The notes below the pieces were generated by a model. It did not search any database, was not told where the DNA came from, and worked only from the letters and a program-made list of their open reading frames with translations. The position numbers were made by a program, and so were the translations under genes. A stretch of 64,000 nucleotides of DNA from Acidovorax soli. Lineage in GTDB: Bacteria > Pseudomonadota > Gammaproteobacteria > Burkholderiales > Burkholderiaceae_C. Where the stretch lies: contig NZ_JACHLK010000013.1 of assembly GCF_014207955.1 (NCBI RefSeq), positions 124,001-188,000 of the forward strand, read 5' to 3'. This document shows, in pieces, positions 53,723 to 62,448 of this stretch. Position 1 is the stretch's first letter. Each line of letters begins with the position of its first letter.

Positions 53723-54826
53723 TCAGCCCCTGCGAGCCGCTGGCGGTTGGGCTGCCACCCGTTCGGCCAGCGTGCGGATGGTGCGGGGCGCCGAGCCCTC
53801 GGCATGGTTGCTGATGCAGATATAGGCGTTCTGGCCCGCGCCGGTCACGCCGGTGATGAGGCGTGCCAGCGCCTCGTGGTTCTCGGGGTCGGGGTGGTGC
53901 ACCCGGTCGAAGGGCTCGTAGAGTTTTTCCGCCTCTTCGTAGCCATAGGGGCCATGCACGGTGTTGAGCATCCAGCGGCAGACCAGGGGGCCGGGCCACA
54001 GGGCGCGCAGCATGGGCAGCTGATCGGCCAGCGGCGGCATCTTGGGGTGCAGGTCGATGCAGTAGGTGGCGCCGGCCTCGCGCAGAACGGCCGCGAAGTC
54101 GGGGCCGATCCAGTGCTCGCGCACCCACTCGGGGTCGCGCACCTCCACGGCCAGAATGCCGTCGGGCGCAATGGGTGCCACCTTGGGCTGGGCCCGCAGC
54201 AGGGCACGCAGGCGCTGCAGCACTTCGGGCAGGCGATCGAGCTGCTCCATGGGCAGGGGGCTGAGCTGGAACACCAGCGCCCCGATCTTGTGGCCCAGGC
54301 CCTGCAGCGCGGGCTCGACGAACTCGGTGCGTGCCAAGTCGGCGTTGAGGAAGGCGGGGTTGGGCTCGCGGCCGCGTCCGTCCTCGCTGCGCACCAGGGC
54401 ATCGGTGACCAGGCTCGGGGCCTTGACCACGAAGCGGAAGTCGTCGGGCACCTGGCTGGCATAGCGCTCGTACTGGCTCACCGTGAGCGGGCGGTAGAAG
54501 CTGCGGTCGATGCTCACCGTGCGCAGCAGCGGGTGCTGGGCATAGAGGGGCAGGCCGTTCTTGGAGAGCTGGGCCTCGGAGTGTTCGCCCTCCCAGACCA
54601 GGCCCTTCCAGCCCGGGTAGGTCCAGGTGGAGGTGCCCAGGCGCAGCTGGGGCGGTAGCCGCTTGGCCAGGGCGTGCAGGGCCTCGTCCTGCGGCTGGGC
54701 GGCGACGCCGATGCCTTTCTTGCGCTTGGGAGCAGCCTCTTCAGCGGCGGGTGCTGGCGCAGGAGGAGGGGGCGGTGGCGGAGCAGGAGGGCCGCCGAAC
54801 AGGTCGTCCTGGATGCGGTTGCTCAT
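53723..54826 (-). CDS. DUF72 domain-containing protein
   Basis: This 367-residue protein has a Pro/Ala-rich N-terminal stretch (about 10-40, with a run of prolines) and then the DUF72 TIM-barrel-like domain, with RLGTSTWTYPGWKGLVWEG, FVVKAPSLVTD, and WMLNTVHGPYGYEEAEKLY. The family's biochemical role is unknown. Its start overlaps the stop of the antiporter gene (ATGA), so the two are coupled. Confidence 0.9.
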   Translation of the reverse strand: MSNRIQDDLFGGPPAPPPPPPPAPAPAAEEAAPKRKKGIGVAAQPQDEALHALAKRLPPQLRLGTSTWTYPGWKGLVWEGEHSEAQLSKNGLPLYAQHPLLRTVSIDRSFYRPLTVSQYERYASQVPDDFRFVVKAPSLVTDALVRSEDGRGREPNPAFLNADLARTEFVEPALQGLGHKIGALVFQLSPLPMEQLDRLPEVLQRLRALLRAQPKVAPIAPDGILAVEVRDPEWVREHWIGPDFAAVLREAGATYCIDLHPKMPPLADQLPMLRALWPGPLVCRWMLNTVHGPYGYEEAEKLYEPFDRVHHPDPENHEALARLITGVTGAGQNAYICISNHAEGSAPRTIRTLAERVAAQPPAARRG

Positions 54827-56670
54827 GCCAGCGGCGTGGCTGCGGCAGGCTGCAGTGGCTCCTCGATGGCGTCAGCGGCCTCTTCATTGAGGGCGCGGCC
54901 TTCGCGTTGCGGCTGCGTGAGGGGCGTGGGGATCCACTTGTTGCCCTGGAAGAAATTGCGCGCGCCGTCCTTGTCGCCGGCCAGCTCCAGCTGCAGGCGC
55001 TCGGCATCGCGCTCGCGGATGTTGGCGGCCACCTGGGCCACTTCCTCGGGGTCCACGCCCAGGGTCGCGAGCGCCTGCATGCCGAAGCCCATGGCCGACT
55101 CGAAGGTCTCGCGCATCTGGTAGTCCACGCCCAGGCGCAGCAGTTCGATGGCGTGCTGGCGGTCGAAGGCACGCGCCAGCACGGGGACCAGCGGGCATTC
55201 GTGCTTGAGCAGCTCCACGATGTGGGTGGTGGTCTTGGCATCGTCGGTGCACACCAGGATGGACTTGGCGTGGTGCGCGCCGCTGGCGTGCAGCACATCC
55301 AGGCGCGTGCCATCGCCGTAGTAGACCTTGAAGCCGAAGTGCGAGGCCGCGCGGATCATGTCCGTGTCGTTCTCGATGATGGCGATGTCCACGCCGCGCG
55401 CCAGCAGCAACTGGCTGGCGATCTGCGCGAAACGGCCGAAGCCGATGATGAGCACCGTGCCCTTCAGGTCGTCGGCGGCCTCGATGCCGTCCATGTTCTG
55501 CGCAGGCTCGGGCGGCATGAGCCAGCGCAGCGAGAGCACGGCCAGCGGTGTGAGCGCCATGGAGAGGATGACGGCGGCGGTGAGAACGGCATTCATGCGC
55601 GCCTCCACGATGCCGGCCGTGGCGGCGGCCGAGTACAGCACGAAGGCGAACTCGCCGCCCTGGGCCATGAGCATGGTGCGCTGCAAGGCCTCGCCATGCG
55701 CGGCCTTGGTGAAACGTGCCACGGCGTACACGCCGATGCCCTTGACGGCCATGCACACCAGCACGCCGCCGAGCAGCAGGGGCCAGTTCTGCAGCACCAG
55801 GGGGATGTCGAGTGCCATGCCCACGCCCATGAAGAACAGGCCCAGCAGGATGCCGCGGAAGGGCTCCACATCGGCCTCGAGCTGGTGGCGGAAGGTCGAT
55901 TCGGACAGCATCACCCCGGCGGCGAAGGCGCCCATGGCCATCGACAGCCCGCCCCACTGCATGGCCAGTGCCGCGCCCAGCACTACCAGCAGGGCGGCGG
56001 CGGTCATGACCTCGCGCGCCTTGGCGCGCGCCAGCACGCTGAACAAGGGGTTGAGCAGCCAGCGGCTCACCGCCACCAGGCCCACCACGGCGGCCAGGGC
56101 CACGCCCACGGTGACCCAGCGCGAGACAGCCTCGCCCGCCGGCGCGGGCGAGAGAAAGGCCACGATGGCCAAGAGCGGCACGATGGCCAGGTCTTCGAGC
56201 AGCAAGATGGAGACGATGCGCTGGCCGCGCGGGGTGGAGGTGTCGCCGCTCTCGTCGAGCAACTGCATCACGATGGCCGTGGAGGACAGCACGAAGCCCG
56301 AGGCTGCGATGAAGGCCACCGGGGCTGCGAGGCCTGCGAGCACGCCTGTGGCGGTGAGCAGGGCGATGCAGACCACGACCTGGGCCAGGCCCAGCCCGAA
56401 GATCTGGCGCCGGAGGTTCCACAGCCGCGTGGGCTGCATCTCCAGCCCGATGACGAAGAGGAACATCACCACCCCGAGCTCGGCCACGTGCAGGATGGTC
56501 TGCGCCTCGCTGAAGAAGCCCAGGCCGAAGGGGCCGATGGCCAGGCCCGCAGCCAGGTAGCCCAGTACCGAGCCCAGGCCCAGCCGCTTGAACAGCGGGA
56601 CGGCGATGACGCCCGCGGCCAGCAGCACGACGACTTTGACGAGTTCGGTGCCTGATTCAGCAGCGGCCAT
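54823..56670 (-). CDS. KefB/KefC-type monovalent cation:proton antiporter
   Basis: This 615-residue protein has a CPA2-type membrane domain with about 12 helices (about 8-390, with GYLAAGLAIGPFGLGFFS and SILLLEDLAIVPLLAI) and a C-terminal TrkA-N/RCK domain (about 405-530, VLIIGFGRFAQIASQLLLAR). It probably exchanges potassium or sodium for protons, gated by nucleotide binding. I chose the ATG at 56670, which has a GGAG site; an upstream in-frame ATG at 56727 adds 19 residues. It heads a two-gene unit with DUF72. Confidence 0.92.
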   Translation of the reverse strand: MAAAESGTELVKVVVLLAAGVIAVPLFKRLGLGSVLGYLAAGLAIGPFGLGFFSEAQTILHVAELGVVMFLFVIGLEMQPTRLWNLRRQIFGLGLAQVVVCIALLTATGVLAGLAAPVAFIAASGFVLSSTAIVMQLLDESGDTSTPRGQRIVSILLLEDLAIVPLLAIVAFLSPAPAGEAVSRWVTVGVALAAVVGLVAVSRWLLNPLFSVLARAKAREVMTAAALLVVLGAALAMQWGGLSMAMGAFAAGVMLSESTFRHQLEADVEPFRGILLGLFFMGVGMALDIPLVLQNWPLLLGGVLVCMAVKGIGVYAVARFTKAAHGEALQRTMLMAQGGEFAFVLYSAAATAGIVEARMNAVLTAAVILSMALTPLAVLSLRWLMPPEPAQNMDGIEAADDLKGTVLIIGFGRFAQIASQLLLARGVDIAIIENDTDMIRAASHFGFKVYYGDGTRLDVLHASGAHHAKSILVCTDDAKTTTHIVELLKHECPLVPVLARAFDRQHAIELLRLGVDYQMRETFESAMGFGMQALATLGVDPEEVAQVAANIRERDAERLQLELAGDKDGARNFFQGNKWIPTPLTQPQREGRALNEEAADAIEEPLQPAAATPLA

Positions 56671-56754
56671 GGGGACTCCGGGACAACGGGGGAACAGATG
56701 CGGGGGATGGCAGGATGGTAGCGCCATCCTGGGCCGTCACTGCCGATCCAGGTG

Positions 56755-57159
56755 TCAGGAGCTGGCGAACAGTCCGCCCTCGTCGAGCAGTTCGTAGGCG
56801 ATCTCCGGGCGCTGGTCCATGCCCTTCTTGATGGCGGCGGGGATGGACTGGCGGGTCTTGCGGCACAGGCCGCGCTGTTCTTCCACCAGGATGGCGATGC
56901 CGCGCAGGGTGCGCACCTCGTTGGGACTGAGGCTGATGGCGATGCGGATGCCCAGCTGCTGCTCCATGCGCTCCTGCATGCGGCGCAGGTCGGCCAGGCT
57001 GGTGATGTTTTCGAGCCGGGTGATGAGCTTTTTCTCTTCTGCCTGTGTGAGCTGCAGGATGCGGGTGTCGCCGCCCGGGGCCTGCATCAGCGCGTCCCGC
57101 TCGCAGACACAGGCGCCGGGCGGGCATTCCGTGCGGATGGGGAAGGAAAGGGGCGTCAT
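56755..57159 (-). CDS. Small protein of unknown function with an N-terminal cysteine cluster
   Basis: This 134-residue soluble protein has an N-terminal CPPGACVCERDAL motif and one further Cys in GLCRKTRQSIPAAIKK near the C-terminus. The middle is helical (EEKKLITRLENITSLADLRRMQERM). The four cysteines suggest metal binding, but this is not shown. I do not recognise the family. I chose the ATG at 57159, just before the conserved-looking start. Confidence 0.75.
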   Translation of the reverse strand: MTPLSFPIRTECPPGACVCERDALMQAPGGDTRILQLTQAEEKKLITRLENITSLADLRRMQERMEQQLGIRIAISLSPNEVRTLRGIAILVEEQRGLCRKTRQSIPAAIKKGMDQRPEIAYELLDEGGLFASS

Positions 57160-57228
57160 CAGGGGCAAAAGACCATGTCGTCGGTGCAATGCCCATTGTG
57201 CATGGGCCTGGCCTGCGGCGCTGCGGGG

Positions 57229-57552
57229 TTATTGCGGATCGAGGGTGGCCAGTTGCCCGTTGCCGGGCTCGGCCTGCGGTGCCACCAGGAAGGTCAGCGT
57301 GCCCGGGGCCAGATCACCCTCCTGCAGGCCATATTCGGCGGGGATATCGGCCAGGGCGATGCGCCGCACCACAAAGGGCATGGACAAGCGCGCGGCCAGC
57401 GCCTGCTGTACCGGGCTGCCGTCCACGATCTGATCGGGCCTGAAGCGCAGGCTGGTGCCCACGGCGAGGCTGCGTGCTTGTGCGGCCAGCGTGGGTGAGG
57501 AGAGGGCGAAGGCCGCCATGTCCTGCAGTGTCGTCAGCGGTACGGTGTCCAT
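57229..57552 (-). CDS. Small protein of unknown function
   Basis: This 107-residue protein has no membrane helix or signal peptide. It begins MDTVPLTTLQDMAAFALS and contains FVVRRIALADIPAEYGLQEGD. The ATG at 57552 follows a GGGAG site. It is divergent from tex and precedes the Cys-cluster gene by 69 nt. The family is unknown to me. Confidence 0.7.
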   Translation of the reverse strand: MDTVPLTTLQDMAAFALSSPTLAAQARSLAVGTSLRFRPDQIVDGSPVQQALAARLSMPFVVRRIALADIPAEYGLQEGDLAPGTLTFLVAPQAEPGNGQLATLDPQ

Positions 57553-57678
57553 GCATGCTCCCGGGAAAAGCGATTGTGCGCCGCTCCGGGGACGAGGCTT
57601 CGTACCTGTTACCAGAAGTGCCTGTGGCAAACTCGCGCGCTTCGCGTATTTTTTCGAGTTTCAGAGAGTTTGCCCCCC

Positions 57679-60054
57679 ATGCAGCAGATCGTCCGGCAGT
57701 TGGCCGCAGAAATCAAAGTCAGTGAATCCCAGGTGCGTGCAGCGGTGGAACTGCTCGACGGGGGCGCCACGGTGCCCTTCATCGCCCGCTACCGCAAGGA
57801 AGTGACGGGCGGGCTGGACGACGTGCAACTGCGCGAGCTCGAAGCGCGCCTGTCCTACCTGCGCGAGCTCGAAGACCGCCGCGTGGCCGTGCTCAAGAGC
57901 ATCGACGAGCAGGGCAAGCTGACCGACGCGCTGCGCGCGGCCATTGCCGCCGCGCCGACCAAGCAGGAGCTGGAAGACATCTACCTGCCGTTCAAGCAAA
58001 AGCGCCGCACCAAGGGCCAGATGGCGCGCGAATTCGGCATCGAGCCGCTGGCCGACAAGCTGTTTGCCGACCCCACGCTGGACCCTGCGGCCGAGGCCGC
58101 AGCCTTCACCAAACCCCCCGAGGTGCTGGACGACGGCAAGACCGGTGCCGACTTCTCCACCGTGCCGGCCGTGCTCGACGGCGTGCGCGACATCCTGTCC
58201 GAGCGCTGGGCCGAAGATGCCGTGCTGGTGCAATCGCTGCGCGAGTGGCTCTGGGCCGAGGGCCTGCTGCGCAGCAAGAAGATCGACGGCAAGAACGAGA
58301 ACGACCCCGAGGTCTCCAAGTTCCGCGACTATTTCGAGTACGACGAACCCATCGGCCGCGTGCCCTCGCACCGCGCGCTGGCCGTGTTCCGCGGCCGCGC
58401 GCTGGAGATCCTCGAAGGCAAGCTGGTGCTGCCGGTGGAGCCCGAGCCGGGCAAGCCCAGCATCGCCGAGGGCAAGATCGCCCTGCACCTGGGCTGGAGC
58501 CATGCCGGCCGCCCGGCCGACGACCTGCTGCGCAAATGCGTGGCCTGGACCTGGCGCGTGAAGCTGAGCCTGTCGACCGAGCGCGACCTGTTTGCCCGCC
58601 TGCGCGACGAGGCCGAGAAGGTTGCCATCAAGGTGTTTGCCGACAACCTGCGCGACCTGCTGCTGGCCGCGCCGGCCGGCCCGCGCGTGGTGATGGGCCT
58701 GGATCCGGGCATCCGCACCGGCGTGAAGGTGGCCGTGGTGGACGCCACGGGCAAGCTGGTGGAAACCGCCACCGTGTATCCGCACGAGCCGCGCCGCGAC
58801 TGGGAAGGCTCGCTGCACACGCTGGCCAAGCTGGCCGACAAGCATGGCGTGAACCTGATCGCCATCGGCAACGGCACGGCCAGCCGCGAGACCGACAAGC
58901 TGGCGGCCGACCTGATCAAGCTGGCGGCCAAGGCCGAGCGCGTGATCGAGAAGGTGGTGGTGAGCGAGGCCGGCGCCTCGGTCTACTCCGCCAGCGAATA
59001 CGCCTCGCAGGAGATGCCCGACGTGGACGTGAGCCTGCGCGGCGCTGCCAGCATTGCGCGCCGCCTGCAGGACCCACTGGCCGAGCTGGTGAAGATCGAC
59101 CCCAAGAGCATCGGCGTGGGCCAATACCAGCACGATGTGAACCAGAGCGAACTGGCCCGCACCCTGGGCACCGTGGTCGAGGACTGCGTGAACTCCGTGG
59201 GTGTGGACCTGAACACGGCCAGCGTGCCCCTGCTCAGCCGCGTGTCGGGCCTGTCGGCCAGCGTGGCCAAGGCTGTGGTGCGCTGGCGCGAGGCCAATGG
59301 CGCCTTCAAGAGCCGCAAGCAGCTCATGGACGTGGCTGGCCTGGGTGCCAAGACCTTCGAGCAGAGTGCGGGCTTTTTGCGCATCCGCGGTGGCGAGAAC
59401 CCGCTGGACATGACCGGCGTGCACCCCGAGACCTACCCCGTGGTCGAGCAGATCCTGGAGAAGACCGGCAAGGCCGTGGCCGAGATCATGGGCCGCAGCG
59501 ACATGCTCAAGACCCTGAAGCCCGAGCTCTTCGCCAACGAGAAGTTCGGCGTGATCACGGTCAAGGACATCCTGGGCGAGCTCGAAAAGCCCGGCCGCGA
59601 CCCGCGCCCGGACTTCAAGGTGGCGCGCTTCAACGACGGCGTGGAAGACATCAAGGACCTCAAGGAAGGCATGATCCTGGAGGGCACGGTGAGCAACGTG
59701 GCCCAGTTCGGCGCCTTCGTGGACCTGGGCGTGCACCAGGACGGCCTGGTGCACGTGAGCCAACTGGCGCACAAGTTCGTCAACGACGCGCGAGAGGTGG
59801 TCAAGACGGGCGACATCGTCAAGGTCAAGGTCATGGAAGTGGACGTGGAGCGCAAGCGCATCGGCCTGTCGATGAAGCTCGGCGATGCGCCGCCGCGCCA
59901 GGGCGGCGACCGGGGTGGCTACCGCGACAACCGCTTCGAGAGCGCGGGGCGTGGCCAGCAGCAGGGCGGGCGCCGTGCGCCCGAGCCGGTGCAGCAGTCG
60001 GCCATGGCCTCGGCCTTTGCCAAGCTGCAACAGGTGAAGCGAAGCACCCCCTGA
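57679..60054 (+). CDS. tex: Tex-family RNA-binding transcription accessory protein
   Basis: This 791-residue protein has the Tex N-domain (VPFIARYRKEVTGGLDDVQ), a YqgF/RNase-H-like domain (VVMGLDPGIRTGVKVAVVD), helix-hairpin-helix motifs (LLSRVSGLSASVAKAVVRWR) and a C-terminal S1 domain (about 675-740, GMILEGTVSNVAQFGAFVD). The final roughly 45 residues are Gly/Arg/Gln-rich. Tex binds nucleic acids and affects transcription and virulence-gene expression in some bacteria. The ATG at 57679 has no strong ribosome site. Confidence 0.95.
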   Translation: MQQIVRQLAAEIKVSESQVRAAVELLDGGATVPFIARYRKEVTGGLDDVQLRELEARLSYLRELEDRRVAVLKSIDEQGKLTDALRAAIAAAPTKQELEDIYLPFKQKRRTKGQMAREFGIEPLADKLFADPTLDPAAEAAAFTKPPEVLDDGKTGADFSTVPAVLDGVRDILSERWAEDAVLVQSLREWLWAEGLLRSKKIDGKNENDPEVSKFRDYFEYDEPIGRVPSHRALAVFRGRALEILEGKLVLPVEPEPGKPSIAEGKIALHLGWSHAGRPADDLLRKCVAWTWRVKLSLSTERDLFARLRDEAEKVAIKVFADNLRDLLLAAPAGPRVVMGLDPGIRTGVKVAVVDATGKLVETATVYPHEPRRDWEGSLHTLAKLADKHGVNLIAIGNGTASRETDKLAADLIKLAAKAERVIEKVVVSEAGASVYSASEYASQEMPDVDVSLRGAASIARRLQDPLAELVKIDPKSIGVGQYQHDVNQSELARTLGTVVEDCVNSVGVDLNTASVPLLSRVSGLSASVAKAVVRWREANGAFKSRKQLMDVAGLGAKTFEQSAGFLRIRGGENPLDMTGVHPETYPVVEQILEKTGKAVAEIMGRSDMLKTLKPELFANEKFGVITVKDILGELEKPGRDPRPDFKVARFNDGVEDIKDLKEGMILEGTVSNVAQFGAFVDLGVHQDGLVHVSQLAHKFVNDAREVVKTGDIVKVKVMEVDVERKRIGLSMKLGDAPPRQGGDRGGYRDNRFESAGRGQQQGGRRAPEPVQQSAMASAFAKLQQVKRSTP

Positions 60055-60071
60055 GTCGCTTCGCGCCTTCA

Positions 60072-60115
60072 CCCCTCTCTCATATTGCTTCGCAATCTGG
60101 GAGGGGGACGCCCCC
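60072..60115. repeat. Alternative hairpins downstream of tex
   Basis: The 291-nt gap 60055-60345 has no supported gene. It holds a nested hairpin, CCCCTC ... ATTGC-TTC-GCAAT ... GAGGGG (60072-60106), which competes with GGGGG-ACG-CCCCC (60103-60115). There is no T-run. The rest of the gap is GC-rich and unassigned. Confidence 0.5.
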
Positions 60116-60345
60116 AGTGCGGCGGGGCGGCCCTTGCACGGGGGCACTGGCCCTGGCGGCGCCGGTTTCATACACCGTAGGTGGCGCGCAGCGCAATGCG
60201 TAACTGATACTGCGCTGCCCCTGACCGTTGGTACGGCCACAGGAACCGCCCGTGCAGGTAAGACGGCATGGCAAGAATGGGTGATGGGCGGGGGCTGCGG
60301 GCAGCGCCATAATCGGCGCTTGTCCCACCAGACGCCCGATCACCC

Positions 60346-61176
60346 ATGGAGTTGAATGCACTGCTGGCACAGCCGGCAGCCCTGCCCAGCCTGCCGCGCA
60401 CGGTGGCCCTGCTCATGAGCGAGCTGGCCCAGCCCGAGCCCAGCCTGCGGCGCATGAACCAGCTCTTCGGCACCGATCCGGCCCTGGCAGCGCGCCTGCT
60501 GGAGCTGGCCAACTCCCCTGCCTTCCAGATGCCGCGCCAGATCGCCGGCATTCCCCAGGCCCTGGCCCTGCTGGGCACGGCGCAACTGCGCGGCCTGGTC
60601 ACCTCGGCGCCGCTGGGTACCACCTCGCGCTCCGTGCCCGGGGTCAACATGCAGCAGTTCTGGCGCTACAGCCTCAACACCGCCAAGCTTTCGCGCTCGC
60701 TCGCGGGCCTGGTGCACCATGACCAGATCGCCGCCTACACGGCCGGCCTGCTGCACGGCCTGGGCGAGCTCGTGATCCACCTGGCCGATCCGGAGAAGGC
60801 CCATTCGGTCAACACCCTGGTGCCGCCGCTGGACATGCGCCGTACCAAGGTGGAGCAGCGCATCTTCGGCTACTGCTATGGCAAGGTGTCGGCTGGCCTC
60901 GCACGGCGCTGGCAACTGCCCGAGGTGGTGGTCGACGCCCTGCAGTACCAGGATGCGCCGTTCGAGAACAAGGCCTATGAACCGCTGGCTGGTGTGATCC
61001 ACCTGGCCTCATGGCGCGCCCGGGCGCGCGAGGCCGGGCTCAACGAAAACGAACTGGCCGTCTCCTTCCCGGGCGAGGTGGGCCTGGTGCTGGGCCTGGA
61101 CATCGACATGGTGCTGCAGCAAGATCCCATCGACTGGAACGTGCGCCCCGAGACTGCCGCCGATTACGTGGTCTGA
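60346..61176 (+). CDS. HDOD domain-containing protein
   Basis: This 276-residue protein is made almost entirely of an HDOD domain (LPSLPRTVALLMSELAQPEPS, then LFGTDPALAARLLELANSPAFQ and AAYTAGLLHGLGELVIHLAD). HDOD lacks HD-GYP catalytic residues and usually works in signalling or c-di-GMP-linked regulation. It stands alone; the patatin-like gene starts about 30 nt downstream. Confidence 0.92.
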   Translation: MELNALLAQPAALPSLPRTVALLMSELAQPEPSLRRMNQLFGTDPALAARLLELANSPAFQMPRQIAGIPQALALLGTAQLRGLVTSAPLGTTSRSVPGVNMQQFWRYSLNTAKLSRSLAGLVHHDQIAAYTAGLLHGLGELVIHLADPEKAHSVNTLVPPLDMRRTKVEQRIFGYCYGKVSAGLARRWQLPEVVVDALQYQDAPFENKAYEPLAGVIHLASWRARAREAGLNENELAVSFPGEVGLVLGLDIDMVLQQDPIDWNVRPETAADYVV

Positions 61177-61208
61177 GCCCGGGTTCTGGCTCTGGGACAA
61201 TGCAGGGC

Positions 61209-62336
61209 ATGAAAGCACTGCGCATCCACGCGGGCCCGCGCGCCCGTCAGCACCTTGAACAGCACGGCCTGCAAGCGGGCGATGTGAGTGTGATCCCTGC
61301 GGCGGCCGGCGGCCCCAAGGGCCTGATCCTCGGCCCGCTGGACCGGTTTGTCTTTGGCGAATGGCTTCCCCGTTCCAGCCAGCCGGTGCACCTGGTGGGC
61401 GCCTCCATCGGTGCCTGGCGCATGGCGACGGCCTGCCTGCAGTCGTCGGTGGCCGCCTTTGAGCGGCTGGAGCACGACTACATCCACCAGAGCTATGAAG
61501 TGCCCCCGGGCAAGAAGCGCCCTCCGGCCTCGCACGTGAGCGAGCGCTTTGGCCAGAACCTGCAGGCCTTCTATGGGGGGCGGGTGGAGGAGGTGCTGAG
61601 CCACCCGCGCTTTCACCTGCACATCGTCACCTCGCGCGGGCGGCATGTGCTGGCGCGCGAGCACCGGGTGGGCACGCCGCTTGGCTACCTGGGGGCCTTC
61701 GTGAGCAACACGCTGCACCGCAAGGCGCTGGGCGCCTGGCTGGAGCGGGTGGTGTTCTCCTCGCCCGAGGACGGCGCCGCCACCGGGGCGGCCTTGCCCT
61801 TCAGCACGGCAGACTTCCGCACGCGCCAGGTGGGGCTCACCCCGCAGAATTTCATGCCCGCACTGCAGGCCAGCTGTTCCATCCCCTTCGTGCTGCAGGC
61901 CGTGCATGACATTCCGGGCGCCCCGCGTGGTGCGTACTGGGATGGCGGCATCACCGACTACCACCTGCACCTGGGCTACCACCAGACGCCCGTGGCGCAG
62001 GTGGTGGAGGGCGCGGCCCGGGCCGGCGGCGGCCTGGTGCTGTACCCGCATTTCCAGCAGCAGGTGGTGCCCGGCTGGCTGGACAAGGGGCTCAAGTGGC
62101 GCCACCGTTCCACGGGTGCGCTCGACTCCATGGTGGTGCTCTCGCCCAACCCCGACTGGGTGCGTGCGCTGCCCAACAGCAAGCTGCCCGACCGCAACGA
62201 CTTCACGCACTACGGCACCGACAGTGCCGCCCGGGCCAAGGCCTGGCTGGCGGCCACGGCCGCCAGCCGCCAGCTGGCCGATGAGTTTGCCGAGTGGCTG
62301 CACCGGCCCGACATGGCCATACTGCGCCCCCTCTGA
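61209..62336 (+). CDS. Patatin-like phospholipase family protein
   Basis: This 375-residue acyl hydrolase has the patatin hallmarks: the oxyanion-type AAGGPKGLILG, the nucleophile elbow VGASIGAW (GxSxG) and the catalytic Asp in YWDGGITDYHLHLGY. The substrate may be a phospholipid or another ester; it carries no signal peptide. An ATG at 61200 is an alternative start three codons upstream. Confidence 0.9.
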   Translation: MKALRIHAGPRARQHLEQHGLQAGDVSVIPAAAGGPKGLILGPLDRFVFGEWLPRSSQPVHLVGASIGAWRMATACLQSSVAAFERLEHDYIHQSYEVPPGKKRPPASHVSERFGQNLQAFYGGRVEEVLSHPRFHLHIVTSRGRHVLAREHRVGTPLGYLGAFVSNTLHRKALGAWLERVVFSSPEDGAATGAALPFSTADFRTRQVGLTPQNFMPALQASCSIPFVLQAVHDIPGAPRGAYWDGGITDYHLHLGYHQTPVAQVVEGAARAGGGLVLYPHFQQQVVPGWLDKGLKWRHRSTGALDSMVVLSPNPDWVRALPNSKLPDRNDFTHYGTDSAARAKAWLAATAASRQLADEFAEWLHRPDMAILRPL

Positions 62337-62438
62337 TACGGATTTGCCTTTGGCCGTCTAGCGTCGTTGGTTCGCCTTGCCGTGCTACAGCACTGTCTGC
62401 GGCTCCCGCCTAGCCATACGGCCCAATGCAAATCCGTA
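62337..62438. repeat. 102-bp inverted-repeat element between convergent genes
   Basis: The ends are perfect 11-bp inverted arms (TACGGATTTGC 62337-62347, GCAAATCCGTA 62428-62438), extended by a near-match TTGGCCGT/ACGGCCCAA. A central hairpin, GTGCT-AC-AGCAC, lies at 62382-62393. It fills the gap between the patatin-like gene and the convergent PAS-GGDEF-EAL gene. It may act as a bidirectional terminator or be a short repetitive element. Confidence 0.75.
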
Positions 62439-62448
62439 AGAAAGGCTT

